NCBI GenBank assembly: GCA_021234155.1
Contig: JAJEKV010000006.1
Location: 742,001-806,000 of the forward strand
DNA length: 64,000 nucleotides
Direction: 5' to 3'
DNA from: Isoetes taiwanensis
Taxonomy: Eukaryota > Streptophyta > Lycopodiopsida > Isoetales > Isoetaceae
The position numbers and the translations under genes were made by a program. Shown piece by piece: positions 43,731 through 54,760 of this stretch (positions are counted from its first letter, which is position 1; every line of letters starts with the position of its first letter). Below the pieces are notes generated by a model. The model was not told the origin of the DNA, made no database searches, and saw only the letters and a list, made by a program, of their open reading frames with translations.

Positions 43731-46700
43731 AATTAATACAATAGACATGAGCTCTAGCTTCAAAATGACTTTTGTTGACGAGTCAACATAGGTGGATAGA
43801 CACCTACGACAATCAACAATCTTATCTCTTAGAGAGAAACTTGCACCATAACAGCTACACAAACTCGTGTACTACCAAGAGAATCTAGAAAAAGGATCAT
43901 AAGCTACTTCTATTCTCCATCAGGGATATACCTTGCAGACAACTACACAACTGCATCAACAGCTTCTCTTAGTGGTCCTACATTTATGATGGGCCTACAA
44001 TTCTGCTATAATTTTCTTTTCCTATTTTGCAAATGTATGCACATTAAAATTATCACTAGATGCACAATGATTTGGTCAAAGTAAATTCCACAAGCTCCTT
44101 GCACTGCATATTCTAAAGGTAATATGTTATTGAAATGCGTACTGATCTACTTGGGGATGTTAATAAAATCGTCACTCTATTCAAAACTACTCCTAAATGG
44201 CATTCAAATATAGAGGCATAAAAGAGGAGAAAATATCCTTTTTCATATTAATCTAAATTAACTAAAACATCAAACCCCATGAGTGACTTGAAACTTGCAC
44301 AATCCTGTTATTAAAAAAAAGAAAAGAAAAGGTACACATGCAGAGGTTATGCAATTTGTACATGCTTGACAAAACTGCAGAAGACTTAAAATCATTCCCA
44401 TTTCGCATCCAAAGGTCCCTTAGATCAAATGTTTCGCATTCAGAGCTAAGGTCCTGAATAGCTTTGAATAGCTTTAATACTTGGTCAAAACTTTAGTACG
44501 GACAACAAATGTCGCCACAAAGAATGGCACCTATGCATACAACATCCAAAAGTTCAAACAATGTCAAACAATGCATACTCATGCTTCACTTTTAGAAATA
44601 AAGAAATAAAGGTGCAAGCAATAGTTCTTTTTAATACTTTGCCTTCACAACTTGAAGATATGCCATGCAACAGCTTGGCAAGATTTGTTGCAAGGAAACA
44701 GGTAATGAGGCTGTTCTTGCATTCACATAGTTCCCTGCAACTAGTGAATGTGGCATTGGCCCTATGGGGCCACATCGGCTTCATCGTATTACCCTATGGC
44801 CAATAAGCTAAATTCATATTTGCATTCTCAATCACCTATGAAAATAGCATCAACGTAATAAAGTTTTGAAGTAAAACTGGTTGTCATTTAATCATTGTGC
44901 TGAAAGTGGCCAGTTCACAGACAATAAATAAGGATCTACAAATAAATTTGCAAAACTATGGCAAAAGCCCAACTAGCTAGGATTTGAAAACACGACCTGC
45001 GCATGGCTTTATTACTATACCATGTAGACTTGAACGTCTCAGGTAAGACTGAAGTGAATACACAAAAAAGGCAACGCATATCAAGTACAAAGATCCATAT
45101 TCAGAACAAAGATTTTTTATACACGCTGCCATGGCAGACCATTTGCAGATGGATATTGGATCTCACCTTTTCTTGTCTACGAATAAAGAGTTTGAATGCA
45201 CATGCTCGCCCTCGCCCTCGGTGCATGATCCATGCTGAAAAGCTCCGTTGCCCAAAATAATACAGAAAATCTTGCTTCATCCTCCACCTGTAACAATCAG
45301 GATTTTAGCTCCTCAATTTCAAGACTCCAACCCCCCCTTCCTTTAAATAATAACGAACATGTAAATACACAACAATTAACTTTTGAAATTGAAGGACTAC
45401 TTCACACGAATCCACTCTTACAAATGGAATAAAATTGGCAGCATGGCAGATGCTCTTGCAGTTGTTAGCATTCCTTCATAATCACTAAGTGTTTTACAAA
45501 ATTATGAATAAAGACTCTTAGTTAAGCATCTTCAAGGAAGAAAGATGCATAGACTACTTACCAGAGTTTCGCCATGGAGAGCCATTGATAAATAATTGTG
45601 TCTTCTCTTAATATTTACTCCTGAGGTAGATATCATCTGTATTTGCAGAATATCCATCATGTCCAGCAATGGCCAATGCTATTTCAGCTAGGCAAATGTG
45701 AGTACGTTACATCATTATAGCCATTATAGCTCTATTACATGCAGAGGCTTCAATCTAGCCATCGCATGTTCGTGAAAGAAGAAAGAAGACTCTAAATAGA
45801 GAGCTTGAGCTCCAATATGCTCATCCAGAGACCATTAAGCAGCAGGAACCTGTTCTTGCAGAACCTTCAACAGTACCATGCCCCGAAATTGTCATGTTTG
45901 TTCATTCCCTGCACAAACGAAATAGCCATTTTGAGACAGATAGAAATGGTGCATTACATCAAATAAATATGCGTCACAAATAAATAGCATCCCGGTTTCA
46001 TTCGACAGAAAGCTGGATACTTCTATGCCAGAAAATGTTGTCACAGGGTTCATTTAAAATCACAGAAGAAATGAGCACGTATAGTATATTTTGATATGCC
46101 AATGTTCAAAATTCCAGAACATAAACCATGTACTTTATATTCCTAATTATGACACTTGCAAAAGCAATATGGACCCAAATCACCTACCTCAGATGATAAT
46201 TTCTGTAAGGCTTGCCTTCACCCAAAGTAAAAAATCTGCACATGTGACAAAGAGAGTGAAATTGCATGGCGTGTTTTCAAAAATGCAGTCAATTGTAAAG
46301 ATAGTAGCAAAATAACTTCATATGAAAGTAAACCAAGCCTATAATTCAAACGTGAAGATGATAGCAATGCACGCAACACACACATTAGAATTCTTAACTA
46401 CTGGATGAGATTAACTAGAAAGACTACCATGGCTGGTGTCAAATAATAAGGTTAGATGTGTCCCTTCAGCACCCTACATGGTTCCTAATATTGCGTCTCT
46501 CAATTTTCGATTCGCTATTTTTACTTGCAGAGGTTCACATACATAAGATTACGCTTCGACGAAGCGGTGTTCCAATTATGAATCATCCATCACAAGCATA
46601 GTGGCGAGGTATCACCACAACCCTTCTCCAAAACCCAATTTTGCAATCTTCAAGGACATCATTACATGAAAACCAAAACAAATTCACAACATTACCATAC

Positions 46701-49700
46701 TACTTTGCTGCGCAGCCACGGAACAGGGTTGCCTTTGGAAGCTCCCTCAATTATTCTTCTACTTTGGGAGTAAAATAAATGGATCATCTCAAGGATACAT
46801 ACATATATATATCTGTTATATCGCCTCATTTGTATAGGGACCAAATGAACTAATGCATTGATGAGTCATATTCAACGTTTGAGAACAATTAGAGAAAGCA
46901 AGGCATCTCGGACAAGGTACACTTCTTCCTTAATAGGCTCGTTGTATTTGGGTTTTGATGTTTCTTTGTAGATACAGATCAGACGAGAAGGTACCACTTG
47001 AAAATATGGCGAGATAAAAGCATGAAGATAAAATCCATATCAAAATGAAGGCATTCAAAAATGGTTCAACAATGCATACCTATCTCGCCGGATTTGCAAA
47101 AGCCCTCTATCATTCATGTTCTTGCCGTTGATGAAGGAACTAGCCTTTTGGAGAAGGATTGCCGACTACACATTAAGAAACGAAAGAAATAATGAGAAAT
47201 AAATTGTTGTGATCATAATGCACAAAGAACAAAAATATCTTTTTGCTACATTGGTGGGTGATCCTTTTCAAATCAAGGTCAAATGCGACTTTGCAATCTG
47301 TAGAGAACAACACGACCTTTAACAAACATGATCCAGGTCTAAAAATAGGACCACAAAACCGAGCTCTGGGGTAAAGTTATTTGCTATTATTGGGTATGCT
47401 TTCTATGTTTCACGCCAAGTCGGATCGAGGGGCCTTGGATCACCTTTAACTAATACAAATTGACCTTAAGAACGAAGTGTTGATCTACTAGCCGGGGAAA
47501 ATAAGCATTCGCTTCTAAATCCTGGAGTAGTTGAATGCCGGATCAATGCTAAAACGTAGCCGAGAAGAGATTGGATGCAAAAATCGAGCAAGTCCAAAGA
47601 TAGGCGTGTATTAAGCAGGTGATTCTGCAGCGATGTTTATCGGCCCGACAAAAAAAAAAAACTTCTAAATGTTGTGGCATTATCGGATAACGACACTTTC
47701 TATTGGATAACTTCAAGGGAAGTGAACAAAACCGAAGGGTATGTTGATAAGGGGCGAGTGTCCAAAAACCAGCCATGACCGGACTAGTGTAGCTACAATC
47801 GTTACGCCCTACAAAAATGACCAAGCACACAAAGTTAATAAAGAGGATCAAACATCTTGGCTCAGAAAACAACCACCCAGCCACAAGAGCATGAACATGA
47901 GATGCATTGCCAATGTTAAAGCTCAAGCAGTTTCAAATTGCCATCTCTTCTGCAGCAATCGCACATTGAAAAGGATCCTACTTGACATACAACATGCCCA
48001 CAATGGCAAGCAAGATCACAAGCAGCACAAACATATAAGATCTGGAAAAGGTGAATCCAGCCACACAAGGATCCACTGGAGTAAGCGTCTGCTCCAACAT
48101 TGCTGGCGTCCAGTTATTAGAACCGCCATATAAGCAAATGTAAAAAACAGTGGAATCGATGCTTCTAAGCTTCTATAAAATATCCGCCATGTCTGGCCTC
48201 CCGATTTAAACAGGCCTCAAGTTTTGCAAAAACACAAAATGCCTGAGATACATTTGCCATGTTGGCATGAGCACAAAAAGGCCAAACCTGCAGCCATATT
48301 GGGCTTGCCCACCAAGCTTAATGGAAGCTCTAAAATTAAGTCTAAGTACATACCAGCGAAAGGTATGTCATATATGCATCAAGAAGACCAACACACTGCA
48401 GAACAGATAGAATGACCACCAATTAAATTATCGTCCTTCTAACATCAAACATACCCTATTTCTTGTAAGTAAAACCATCGGGCACACCCCCTTGAGACTA
48501 CGATTCTGAGAAAATGCTCGATAAAGGCAAAACATAAAGTGAACTAACCTCATTTTGCAAAGCACCTTGTACTTGTCACATGTATTATATGGTCCCTTTT
48601 AATAGACAAATCGAAGGCAATGCACGGTCCTCTTTGCATGCACAACTTGTCTTCTGTTAGCATCAAATATAGTTGGCACATACTTATCTACCATGTCAAT
48701 GCCTTTGAAGAATATAAGCAGAGAAAAGTATTAATACAAATAGTCGGGCGTAAAAATTGTAACAAATAAGAAGCACCTTGTCTTTAATATCGGATGGGGA
48801 TAATGCAAAGACACGATAAGTCTTGACAAATTTCTTAGCAAACATCTAAGTTATCTGGATCGACAAAAATTTCTCCGCTTGCTCTCGGCAATGACCCCAA
48901 GCATTCATCCGCCACGAAACCCCCGATCCTTAACTACGGGGGCAACCTCATCATTGTATTTTATAGTCCCCCGTGCATATATCAACATTTCAACCAATTA
49001 ACACCTTTAATCTCTAATTCTAATACTTTGGTGACCGATCTCGTTTTGAAATCAAGGTCGGGGACGCAGACTTTGGATCCTGTAAAGAACAACCACAAAC
49101 ATTTAGAGTAATGCAACAATGGACAAAGAGAAGAGACGGTAGAAAAAGCTCGATTTAGAACATTAGAACAAAGTGCAAACAAAACAGAGCTGGGCCAATT
49201 AAAAGGCGTCCCGGATCATTTCGCACCAAATCGACAAAGATACCAACAACCCTTAAAATTTGGTTTAAAATCGTGCTTCCAATTTCGAAATACGACTGCA
49301 TATCATAAACAAAGCAGCTCCTCCGTGGCGCCTAGCTCTAGCGACCCCCATAGCTGCAAAGAATGCATCGAATGGAGGCTCCCGGATGTAACCCCCTTTG
49401 CTAAAACCCCCTTTGCTAAAAACAATAGGATATGTTTGGCCATGCCGGAATGTTCTGCCACTCATCAAAATAAAAATCCTTCCATGATTCTCAAATCCGA
49501 CGGCCGATATGAAAAGCCCCAAATAAAGGGGGCTCAAATCCGACGGCCCATATGAAAAGCCCCAAATAATTTTAATCGACGGTCTAGATAAAATGCCCCA
49601 ATTTCAAGGGCCGAGATTAAAAGCCCCAAATAAGGGGGGATGCTTGGGGTGTTACGAGGTGGCACCGTCTGGGCCGTCCATCTCAGAGATGGACGGCCGA

Positions 49701-49757
49701 GATCAATCTCTACACCATGATCCAGACCTCCATATAATTGTATAAATATAAGGATAT
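43731..49757. other. Mostly non-genic stretch with a few possible exons
   Basis: No complete gene can be built. Minus-strand blocks with good splice borders are 45562-45636 (75 bp, 'SGVNIKRRHNYLSMALHGET', donor GTAAGT) and 45167-45287 (acceptor TTACAG, donor GTGAG). They do not join into one long frame. A minus-strand frame at 44554-44784 may be another piece. Near 49503-49640, AAAGCCCCAAATA.. GACGGCC phrases repeat four times. Everything else shows no recognisable feature. Confidence 0.35.
47978..48171 (-). other. Possible terminal exon with a C-terminal membrane segment
   Basis: The frame ends '...NNWTPAMLEQTLTP', then 'SRSYMFVLLVILLAIVGMLY' and stops at 47980-47978 after VK. The last 20 residues form a clear hydrophobic membrane helix, as in tail-anchored or type I membrane proteins. 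The acceptor is uncertain (TTAG near 48165). No upstream exons are identified and the protein is not recognised. Confidence 0.3.
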
Positions 49758-50004
49758 TTCTTTTTTTCTTTTTTTTTTTTTAAAGGTAAGATTTTTATAT
49801 TAATAGTAAATGGATTACATTTATTTGAGGCTCCACAATAGGCCTGATAGGAAGAATTTAAGCACAAGATAGCATAAGATGATGTCTTCGTACTATGGTC
49901 TAAGCAATCTTGACCTTTTCCTCTTCACAAACAGAAGGATATGAGCGTCCGCCTTTAACTCAACCAGTACTAGAGGGCATGACCCTCTTCCCATCCACTG
50001 CAAC
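49758..50004 (-). mobile_element. 3' end of a minus-strand non-LTR element, split by the chromovirus
   Basis: The T-rich run at 49758-49783 followed by AAAGGTAAGATTTTTATATT reads on the minus strand as a short 3' UTR and poly(A) tail like that of the LINE at 32647. The element body up to 50004 continues, after the retrotransposon, at 61849. There a minus-strand frame near 62688-62921 ('MEAYVLSVRNLFRQLLELGY') looks like a diverged RNase H start. Confidence 0.45.
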
Positions 50005-51580
50005 TGTGATGTTCTAGCACAGTATACGGTCCCAGGACGTATACTGTACTGCCTCGTCATGCGTACACGCCACTCCGACTGACGTGTACGCCGACGTGTA
50101 GCCAGGCGGGTAGCCCCTAGGGGGCAACTTGCAAGGTAAGTGCATTTATTAATGTGCACATTTACCAATGTGCACATTTATTAAGGTGCACACCTTTCCA
50201 TGTGGATACATTTATGCCACCTAGCCATTAAAGGCAAGTGGGCCCTTTCCAATTATCCCACATGCCTAAAGGGATAATTGGAAACCCTAGCCCTAAACCC
50301 TTGTCTATTTAGGTAGGAGAAACCCTAACTTGCCCATTTTTCGTTCCTAGGGTTATAGAACTCTGTTTTAGCTGCTCCAGGAGTCAAAACCGCCTCCCAG
50401 ACTTTGTCTGAGCGAATTGCACCATTAGTTTCCCTTGATTCGAGCAGTTCAGCGGGATGGTCGACTTTAGAGCAATAGGAGCAAGCCAAGGATCAGGTAT
50501 TTCGTCAATTTAATAGCTTAAACCATCCTCCAGGCTTTGTGCCAGTAGGTTTAGCCTATTAAATTGCCCATAGCAGTTACCTAGATCTCTAGATACCCAG
50601 ACTCTAACTAAAGAACCTAACTCTATGATATAGATTAGATCTAGTTCCTTAGTTCTTCTATGATGTATGTGGATGATGTATCTCTATGAACTCCTTGTAT
50701 TGGGAAGGGGGGTAGAGACCCTAAGGCTTATTAGTTGATGCTCCTAGAGTAGCCTCTCTAGCACACGGTAGATTCGGCCTGTGTACAAGAACCACACCTG
50801 GTTGTGGGTGAAGGGCCGACCCGGCTAAGAAGGAGGTTAGGTGTTTCGACTCTTGAGCGATCCCTCTGGTGTGTAAGGCCTACTGGGGATCATTGTGACT
50901 AGGTCTAATGGCTTGCCACTGAGTGCGGGCAAGGCATGGGCTCGACACCCGTGGAGTGGTGTTCACTTTCCAGTGGATTAAGTCGAATAAGGGCAGTGGC
51001 CCTCTAGTCGCCTTGAGTCAGCATGGAGACCTCTGGTGGGAGCGATCCCTACCTGCCCCATCGGAATTGGGGAGATGAAACCCAGGAGTAGCCCCTTTGG
51101 CTATGTATCCGGCGGGCTACAGTCAGGTCCCAACACTTTTCAACCTATTCTGCAAAGTGTGCACAGGAGGGGCGGATGGAGTGGACAACCCTATGCCATG
51201 TTCTCATGCCAGCCAAATCCATTGTCATGAATTCGCATGCGCAATGAACTCACGGAGATCCAAGCGGTCCATCCCCCACGAGTTCGAGCCTTGGGTAGGA
51301 ACCCATATGTATTGTGCTGATGTTTGTCTATGCAGATGTTGATGTACCACCCTTCGAGGTGGATATGTGATTACGTGTATACTGACATGTATGTTTACGC
51401 TTCCGCAGCTAGGTAGGCCCTGAGGGAGACGGGGTAAAATGACCCCTTCACTCTTCCCACTGGGACTCGTTACGGGTACAGTGATATGTGGAGGGCCCTG
51501 TATCAGTATGGAGCTGGTATGGGGGATGAACTTCTGTTTGTATACGGTGAGTGCACCGTATATGAGTAGGGGACGTCAAA
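50005..51580 (+). repeat. 5' LTR
   Basis: It matches 60273-61848 along its length with mostly single-base changes. Near both ends there are small hairpins (ACAGTATACG..CGTATACTGT at the start, TATACGGTGAGTGCACCGTATA at the end). Confidence 0.95.
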
Positions 51581-51581
51581 G

Positions 51582-51593
51582 TGGTATCAGAGC
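51582..51593 (+). other. Primer-binding site
   Basis: TGGTATCAGAGC, the usual plant retrotransposon site complementary to the 3' end of initiator methionine tRNA. It starts two bases after the LTR. Confidence 0.92.
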
Positions 51594-51781
51594 AATGTTC
51601 TTGGAGACCAAGAGCAAAGCACTGACCATGCTCCCAGTAGTACTAACTTGATAGGATTCTCAAACCTCGAAAAATGGGAAAAAATTTTCTCATTTTTGTA
51701 GTATATGCTAAGCTAGTAACAAGTTAAGTGAATGAAAACATAAAAAGACTAAAATTTGTGAGCCAAAACTTTCGAAAGTAG

Positions 51782-52246
51782 GATGGTCTCACACGTCGCG
51801 CCAGGACAGATAATGAAACGTCGCGCCAGGACACATGGTATCAAGAGAACAGGGTACGGGCCATCGAGGGTGGGCATGCGACGAAGAGTCAGACCCTGAA
51901 GCCACCACCACCGAAGCCCAAGGCTCCTAGACCACCTAGCAAGAGGAGAACTGGCAGGAAGGAGACTGAGAGGAGAGCCCTGAAGGAGATCAGGCACTTT
52001 CAGCGTAGCTACGGGTTTTTGATCCCCCGTGCACCGTTCCAACGCCTAGTCCGAGAGGTCATCCAAGAGTACAACACAGATATGAGGGTGACCGACGAGA
52101 TGTTGCTGGCTCTACAAGAAGCAACGGAGCAAAAACTGGTGCAGCATTTTGAAGATTCAACAGCCTGCACAGTTCATGCGAAGAGGGTCACGCTTATGAG
52201 GCAAGTCATGCATCTTGCCAGCTACATCAAGGGAGAGCGCCCTTAA
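51782..52246 (+). CDS. Histone H3-fold protein carried by the chromovirus
   Basis: The frame is open from 51782 to the stop at 52244-52246. From about 51945 it encodes a near-complete H3 core: '[11 protein letters not shown]' (alphaN), '[20 protein letters not shown]' (helix 1, against H3 [20 protein letters not shown]), '[20 protein letters not shown]' (helix 2, against VMALQEASEAYLVGLFEDT), '[20 protein letters not shown]' and GERP (helix 3). A basic, proline- and lysine-rich tail precedes it. There is no in-frame ATG: one at 51813 is in another frame that runs 28 basic residues. So either a frameshift occurred or the start is unusual. Canonical H3 has MPKD where this has MRQV. It could be a CENP-A-like or dedicated histone variant. 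Role in the element is unknown; targeting or packaging is speculation. Confidence 0.8.
   Translation, partial: [154 protein letters not shown]
51786..51834. repeat. Partial TCACACG palindrome, left arm doubled
   Basis: GTCTCACACGTCGCGCCAGG at 51786 is followed by a second ACGTCGCGCCAGGACAC at 51818, instead of the inverted right arm seen at 52394 and 52593. It overlaps the start of the H3-like frame. Confidence 0.75.
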
Positions 52247-52393
52247 AAAAATTCTGTAAATAACAGAAAATTTTTGTTAATGTAAAGAGTTTTGGAGGAA
52301 ATAATGTGTCTAATCTAGCTTAATTAGGTTAAGTTATTGAATTCTGGCTTTTGTTTTAGTTAAAATGGACATCTTGAGCAAATTTGAGACGAT

Positions 52394-52460
52394 GTCTCAC
52401 ACGTCGCGCCAGGACAGAAAATGAACTTTTCATTATCGGTCTGGGCGCAACGTGTGAGAC
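52394..52460. repeat. TCACACG palindrome, 67 bp, inside the chromovirus (1)
   Basis: GTCTCACACGTCGCGCCAGG pairs with the right arm ending GGGCGCAACGTGTGAGAC. About 30 bp per arm with a few mismatches. It lies 148 bp after the H3-like stop. Confidence 0.92.
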
Positions 52461-52592
52461 CATGCCCAAAAATGCCCAAAACTGCTCCAAATTGGCCAAA
52501 TAAGGGGTTAATTCTGCCTAACTCGACGAGTCCAGTAGAATTAGACCTTTACATCATCCAAATTGGACAAGTTTAGCCCAATTAGAGACAAT

Positions 52593-52659
52593 GTCTCACA
52601 CGTCGCGCCAGGGCAGAAAATGAACTTTTCATTATCGGTCTGGGCGCAACGTGTGAGAC
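52593..52659. repeat. TCACACG palindrome, 67 bp, inside the chromovirus (2)
   Basis: Nearly identical to the one at 52394, 199 bp away, differing at one base (CCAGGGCAG). The flanking spacer differs, so the palindrome itself is what is repeated. Confidence 0.92.
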
Positions 52660-52851
52660 CTCTCAGCATTTCCTCCACCATGCCATATCCAAATGACCTC
52701 CAGTTTGTTGCAATAGGTTCATTAGCTAATCTTAGCATGTCCAAACCCTAAAAGTAGTCTTCAAATTCTCATTTGCACCTCTTAATAGGTCAAAATTGCC
52801 CAACCCCAGTAAAATTCTAAGTCATCCAAAAATTAGGGTTTTTCCCTTTTC

Positions 52852-52860
52852 TATAAATAG
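52852..52860 (+). promoter_or_regulatory. Internal TATA box in the chromovirus
   Basis: TATAAATAG, identical to the box of coiled-coil genes 1 and 2, lies 122 bp before the ATG at 52974. An internal Pol II promoter would let the accessory genes be transcribed apart from the LTR. Confidence 0.55.
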
Positions 52861-52973
52861 GTCCCCCATTTCCCACTTAGCACCCTACAAGTTTGCTCTT
52901 GACAGTTTAGGCAATTTTCCAGCTCCCTGAGGCGCTTCTGCATCCGTTTGATAGTCTCATCTTCTTTAAATCA

Positions 52974-53237
52974 ATGGCCACTGCTGACTTCAGGCGATGG
53001 TACAGCGCCAGTGCCCATGCTGCCGAGGCGGATGTCAACGACATCTTCCGAGTCTTTAGGAAAGAGCTAGATGTCCAAGCAACCCTGCACGCAACCCCGG
53101 CATATAGGCAAGTCTTAGCCGAGTTCCAAGCTAGGGTAGGACCCTCCCTAGTACAGCTACCCCCTTGCATAGGCTATTTTGTTCCCCGCCTATCCCTTCA
53201 AGCAGCCTTGGGTGATGTCCCGAACATTGCCAAGTAA
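52974..53237 (+). CDS. Accessory 'WY' protein of the chromovirus
   Basis: An intact 87-residue frame, 'MATADFRRWYSASAHAAEAD' to 'LQAALGDVPNIAK', predicted mostly helical. It aligns with the broken gene at 594-880. No known domain is recognised and it has no retroviral counterpart. It ends in TAA (53235-53237), and the next ORF (ATG 53271) continues in the same frame. The two could once have been one protein, or the stop could be read through. In the decayed cluster the equivalent genes are separated by about 150 bp in different frames, which argues for two genes. Promoter: TATAAATAG at 52852. Confidence 0.6.
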   Translation: MATADFRRWYSASAHAAEADVNDIFRVFRKELDVQATLHATPAYRQVLAEFQARVGPSLVQLPPCIGYFVPRLSLQAALGDVPNIAK

Positions 53238-53270
53238 CTGACCAACAAGGCACAGAGGCTGCCAGATTAC

Positions 53271-54510
53271 ATGGTCCTGACAGTTGACAGGACCAAGTAT
53301 TTCTCCTACACCGCCGCCTTAGCCATTTTCCTTTCCCACCGTGCCGAAAACCCAATGGGGGCAACCTCTATTCCTCCCATGGAAGTGGACCCCATAGCAA
53401 CCGCAGCAGCAGAGCAGATGCTTTTGCAGTACCAGCAAGAGCAAGAAGGAAGAGCAGAAGAAGAGGAATCGGACGAGGAAGAGTACACGGAGCTCGACCC
53501 AGAGGAGGAACGACGACAAGCAGAAGAGGAGCTAGCCAACTATGAGTGGAGCCGGCAGACCCTCAGAGTAACTCCTCCACTTGGGCTAGGCATCACAAGC
53601 CTAGCCCCCATCATCATCGACGGTGAGGAGTATCTGCTCCTCAGTGACATCCAGAATCTTCCCGAATGCAGGGAGAGGGAGCTCCGACTTGACGAGTTGC
53701 TGCACCAACTACGGCAGCAACCAGACTTGGACGACTTCATCGTCCGGGGAGTCTCAGACTTCCCGCTTCAAGTGAGGGAAGCCGACACCTACACAGGGGA
53801 GTCGACTTCCGACATCCAGGCCTACAGCAACATCAGGCAAATAATGGAAACTCGAGAGCTGCCATCGGAGGAGGAGTTCTACGCCATCCAGGAGCGGATG
53901 GGGATCCGCCACAAGACCACCAGCATCTTGATGCCGAGCTCCTCGACACCACCTCCAGCAAGAGGAGCAGGGATCGACATCAGGCGGGTCGACTCCACAA
54001 TCAGAGACTACCAAGAAATGACGGAGATAGAGGTCGACGAATACGCCGGAAGGCATAGAGCTGGAGGCCAAGCAGGAGGAGAGTCGTCAGCAACACACAA
54101 CGACAGGTCGCTGAGGTACTACCTTCCCCTGCTGCTGGATGGAAGAATAGCGGTAATACACCGCAAGTTCAGTCCCCGGGGCGAAGAAGGAGTGTTCATG
54201 CTCATTGCACTCTCTGGCTTTGGCAGGCATGCTCGAATAGCTGCAAATGTCGACTATGCTGTCTTAGTTAAGAGAGCGATGGCACTTGACCTCTTCGACT
54301 ACCGCCGTGTACCCCCGGACCGGCGGCGGGGAAGATTGGCAAGAATCAGCGGCGGCCTACACCTCCGACCGCAGGGTAGAGGAATTAGTGACAGCCTTGC
54401 AGGGCGGGACGTCCACCAATGTCCTTAGGAACTTGGGACGATCGGTAGGAACGGCCCAAGTTAAGAAGTTCCTTGAGGACAACCCATCCTACTGGCGATT
54501 TCAAGAATAG
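53271..54510 (+). CDS. Accessory acidic YLLLSDI protein of the chromovirus, 3' frameshift
   Basis: The frame from 53271 runs 385 residues to 54428. An acidic segment (residues about 60-90, 'EEEESDEEEYTELDPEEERR') is followed by 'LAPIIIDGEEYLLLSDI' (about 110-126), a central part without known motifs, and 'LRYYLPLLLDGRIAVIHRKF' plus 'SPRGEEGVFMLIALSGFGRH' (about 280-325). The last 40 residues are arginine/proline-rich and look out of frame. The alternative frame from about 54290 to 54510 ('VEELVTALQGGTSTNVLRNL') looks like the true C-terminus, so a one-base shift near 54300 is likely. It aligns with the broken gene at 1028-2005. Function unknown. It precedes gag. Confidence 0.6.
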
Positions 54511-54760
54511 TTAGACTCTTGATCCCGAGGGTTTTTGTATTACGATATTATATAATATAAATATAATTTCTTTTGCACTTAAATGTTTGTTGATGTATTT
54601 TGTTCCACAACTATACCAACAACACATGTAATGCAAGAGAACAAATAAAACTAACCGTACATACCCGAGCTCAGGGGAACGACAACGCCGAGACCATAGG
54701 GAAGAACAGAGTCCGCCCAGACCACCCCCGGCAAGGAGCCTGTATGAAGCATTTGGACCC
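54511..54760. other. Spacer between acidic ORF and gag
   Basis: AT-rich (TATTATATAATATAAATATA near 54546), with no gene. The gag frame is open from about 54632 without an ATG before 54761. Confidence 0.5.

Noticed and set aside
47549-48133. Frames of 125 and 130 residues on opposite strands
   Set aside because: No recognisable family or codon character over their length; only the short hydrophobic block at 47978-48171 in a third frame looks protein-like.
53306-54071. Minus-strand frames opposite the acidic ORF (serine-rich)
   Set aside because: Complement of GAG/GAA-rich codons; no independent evidence.
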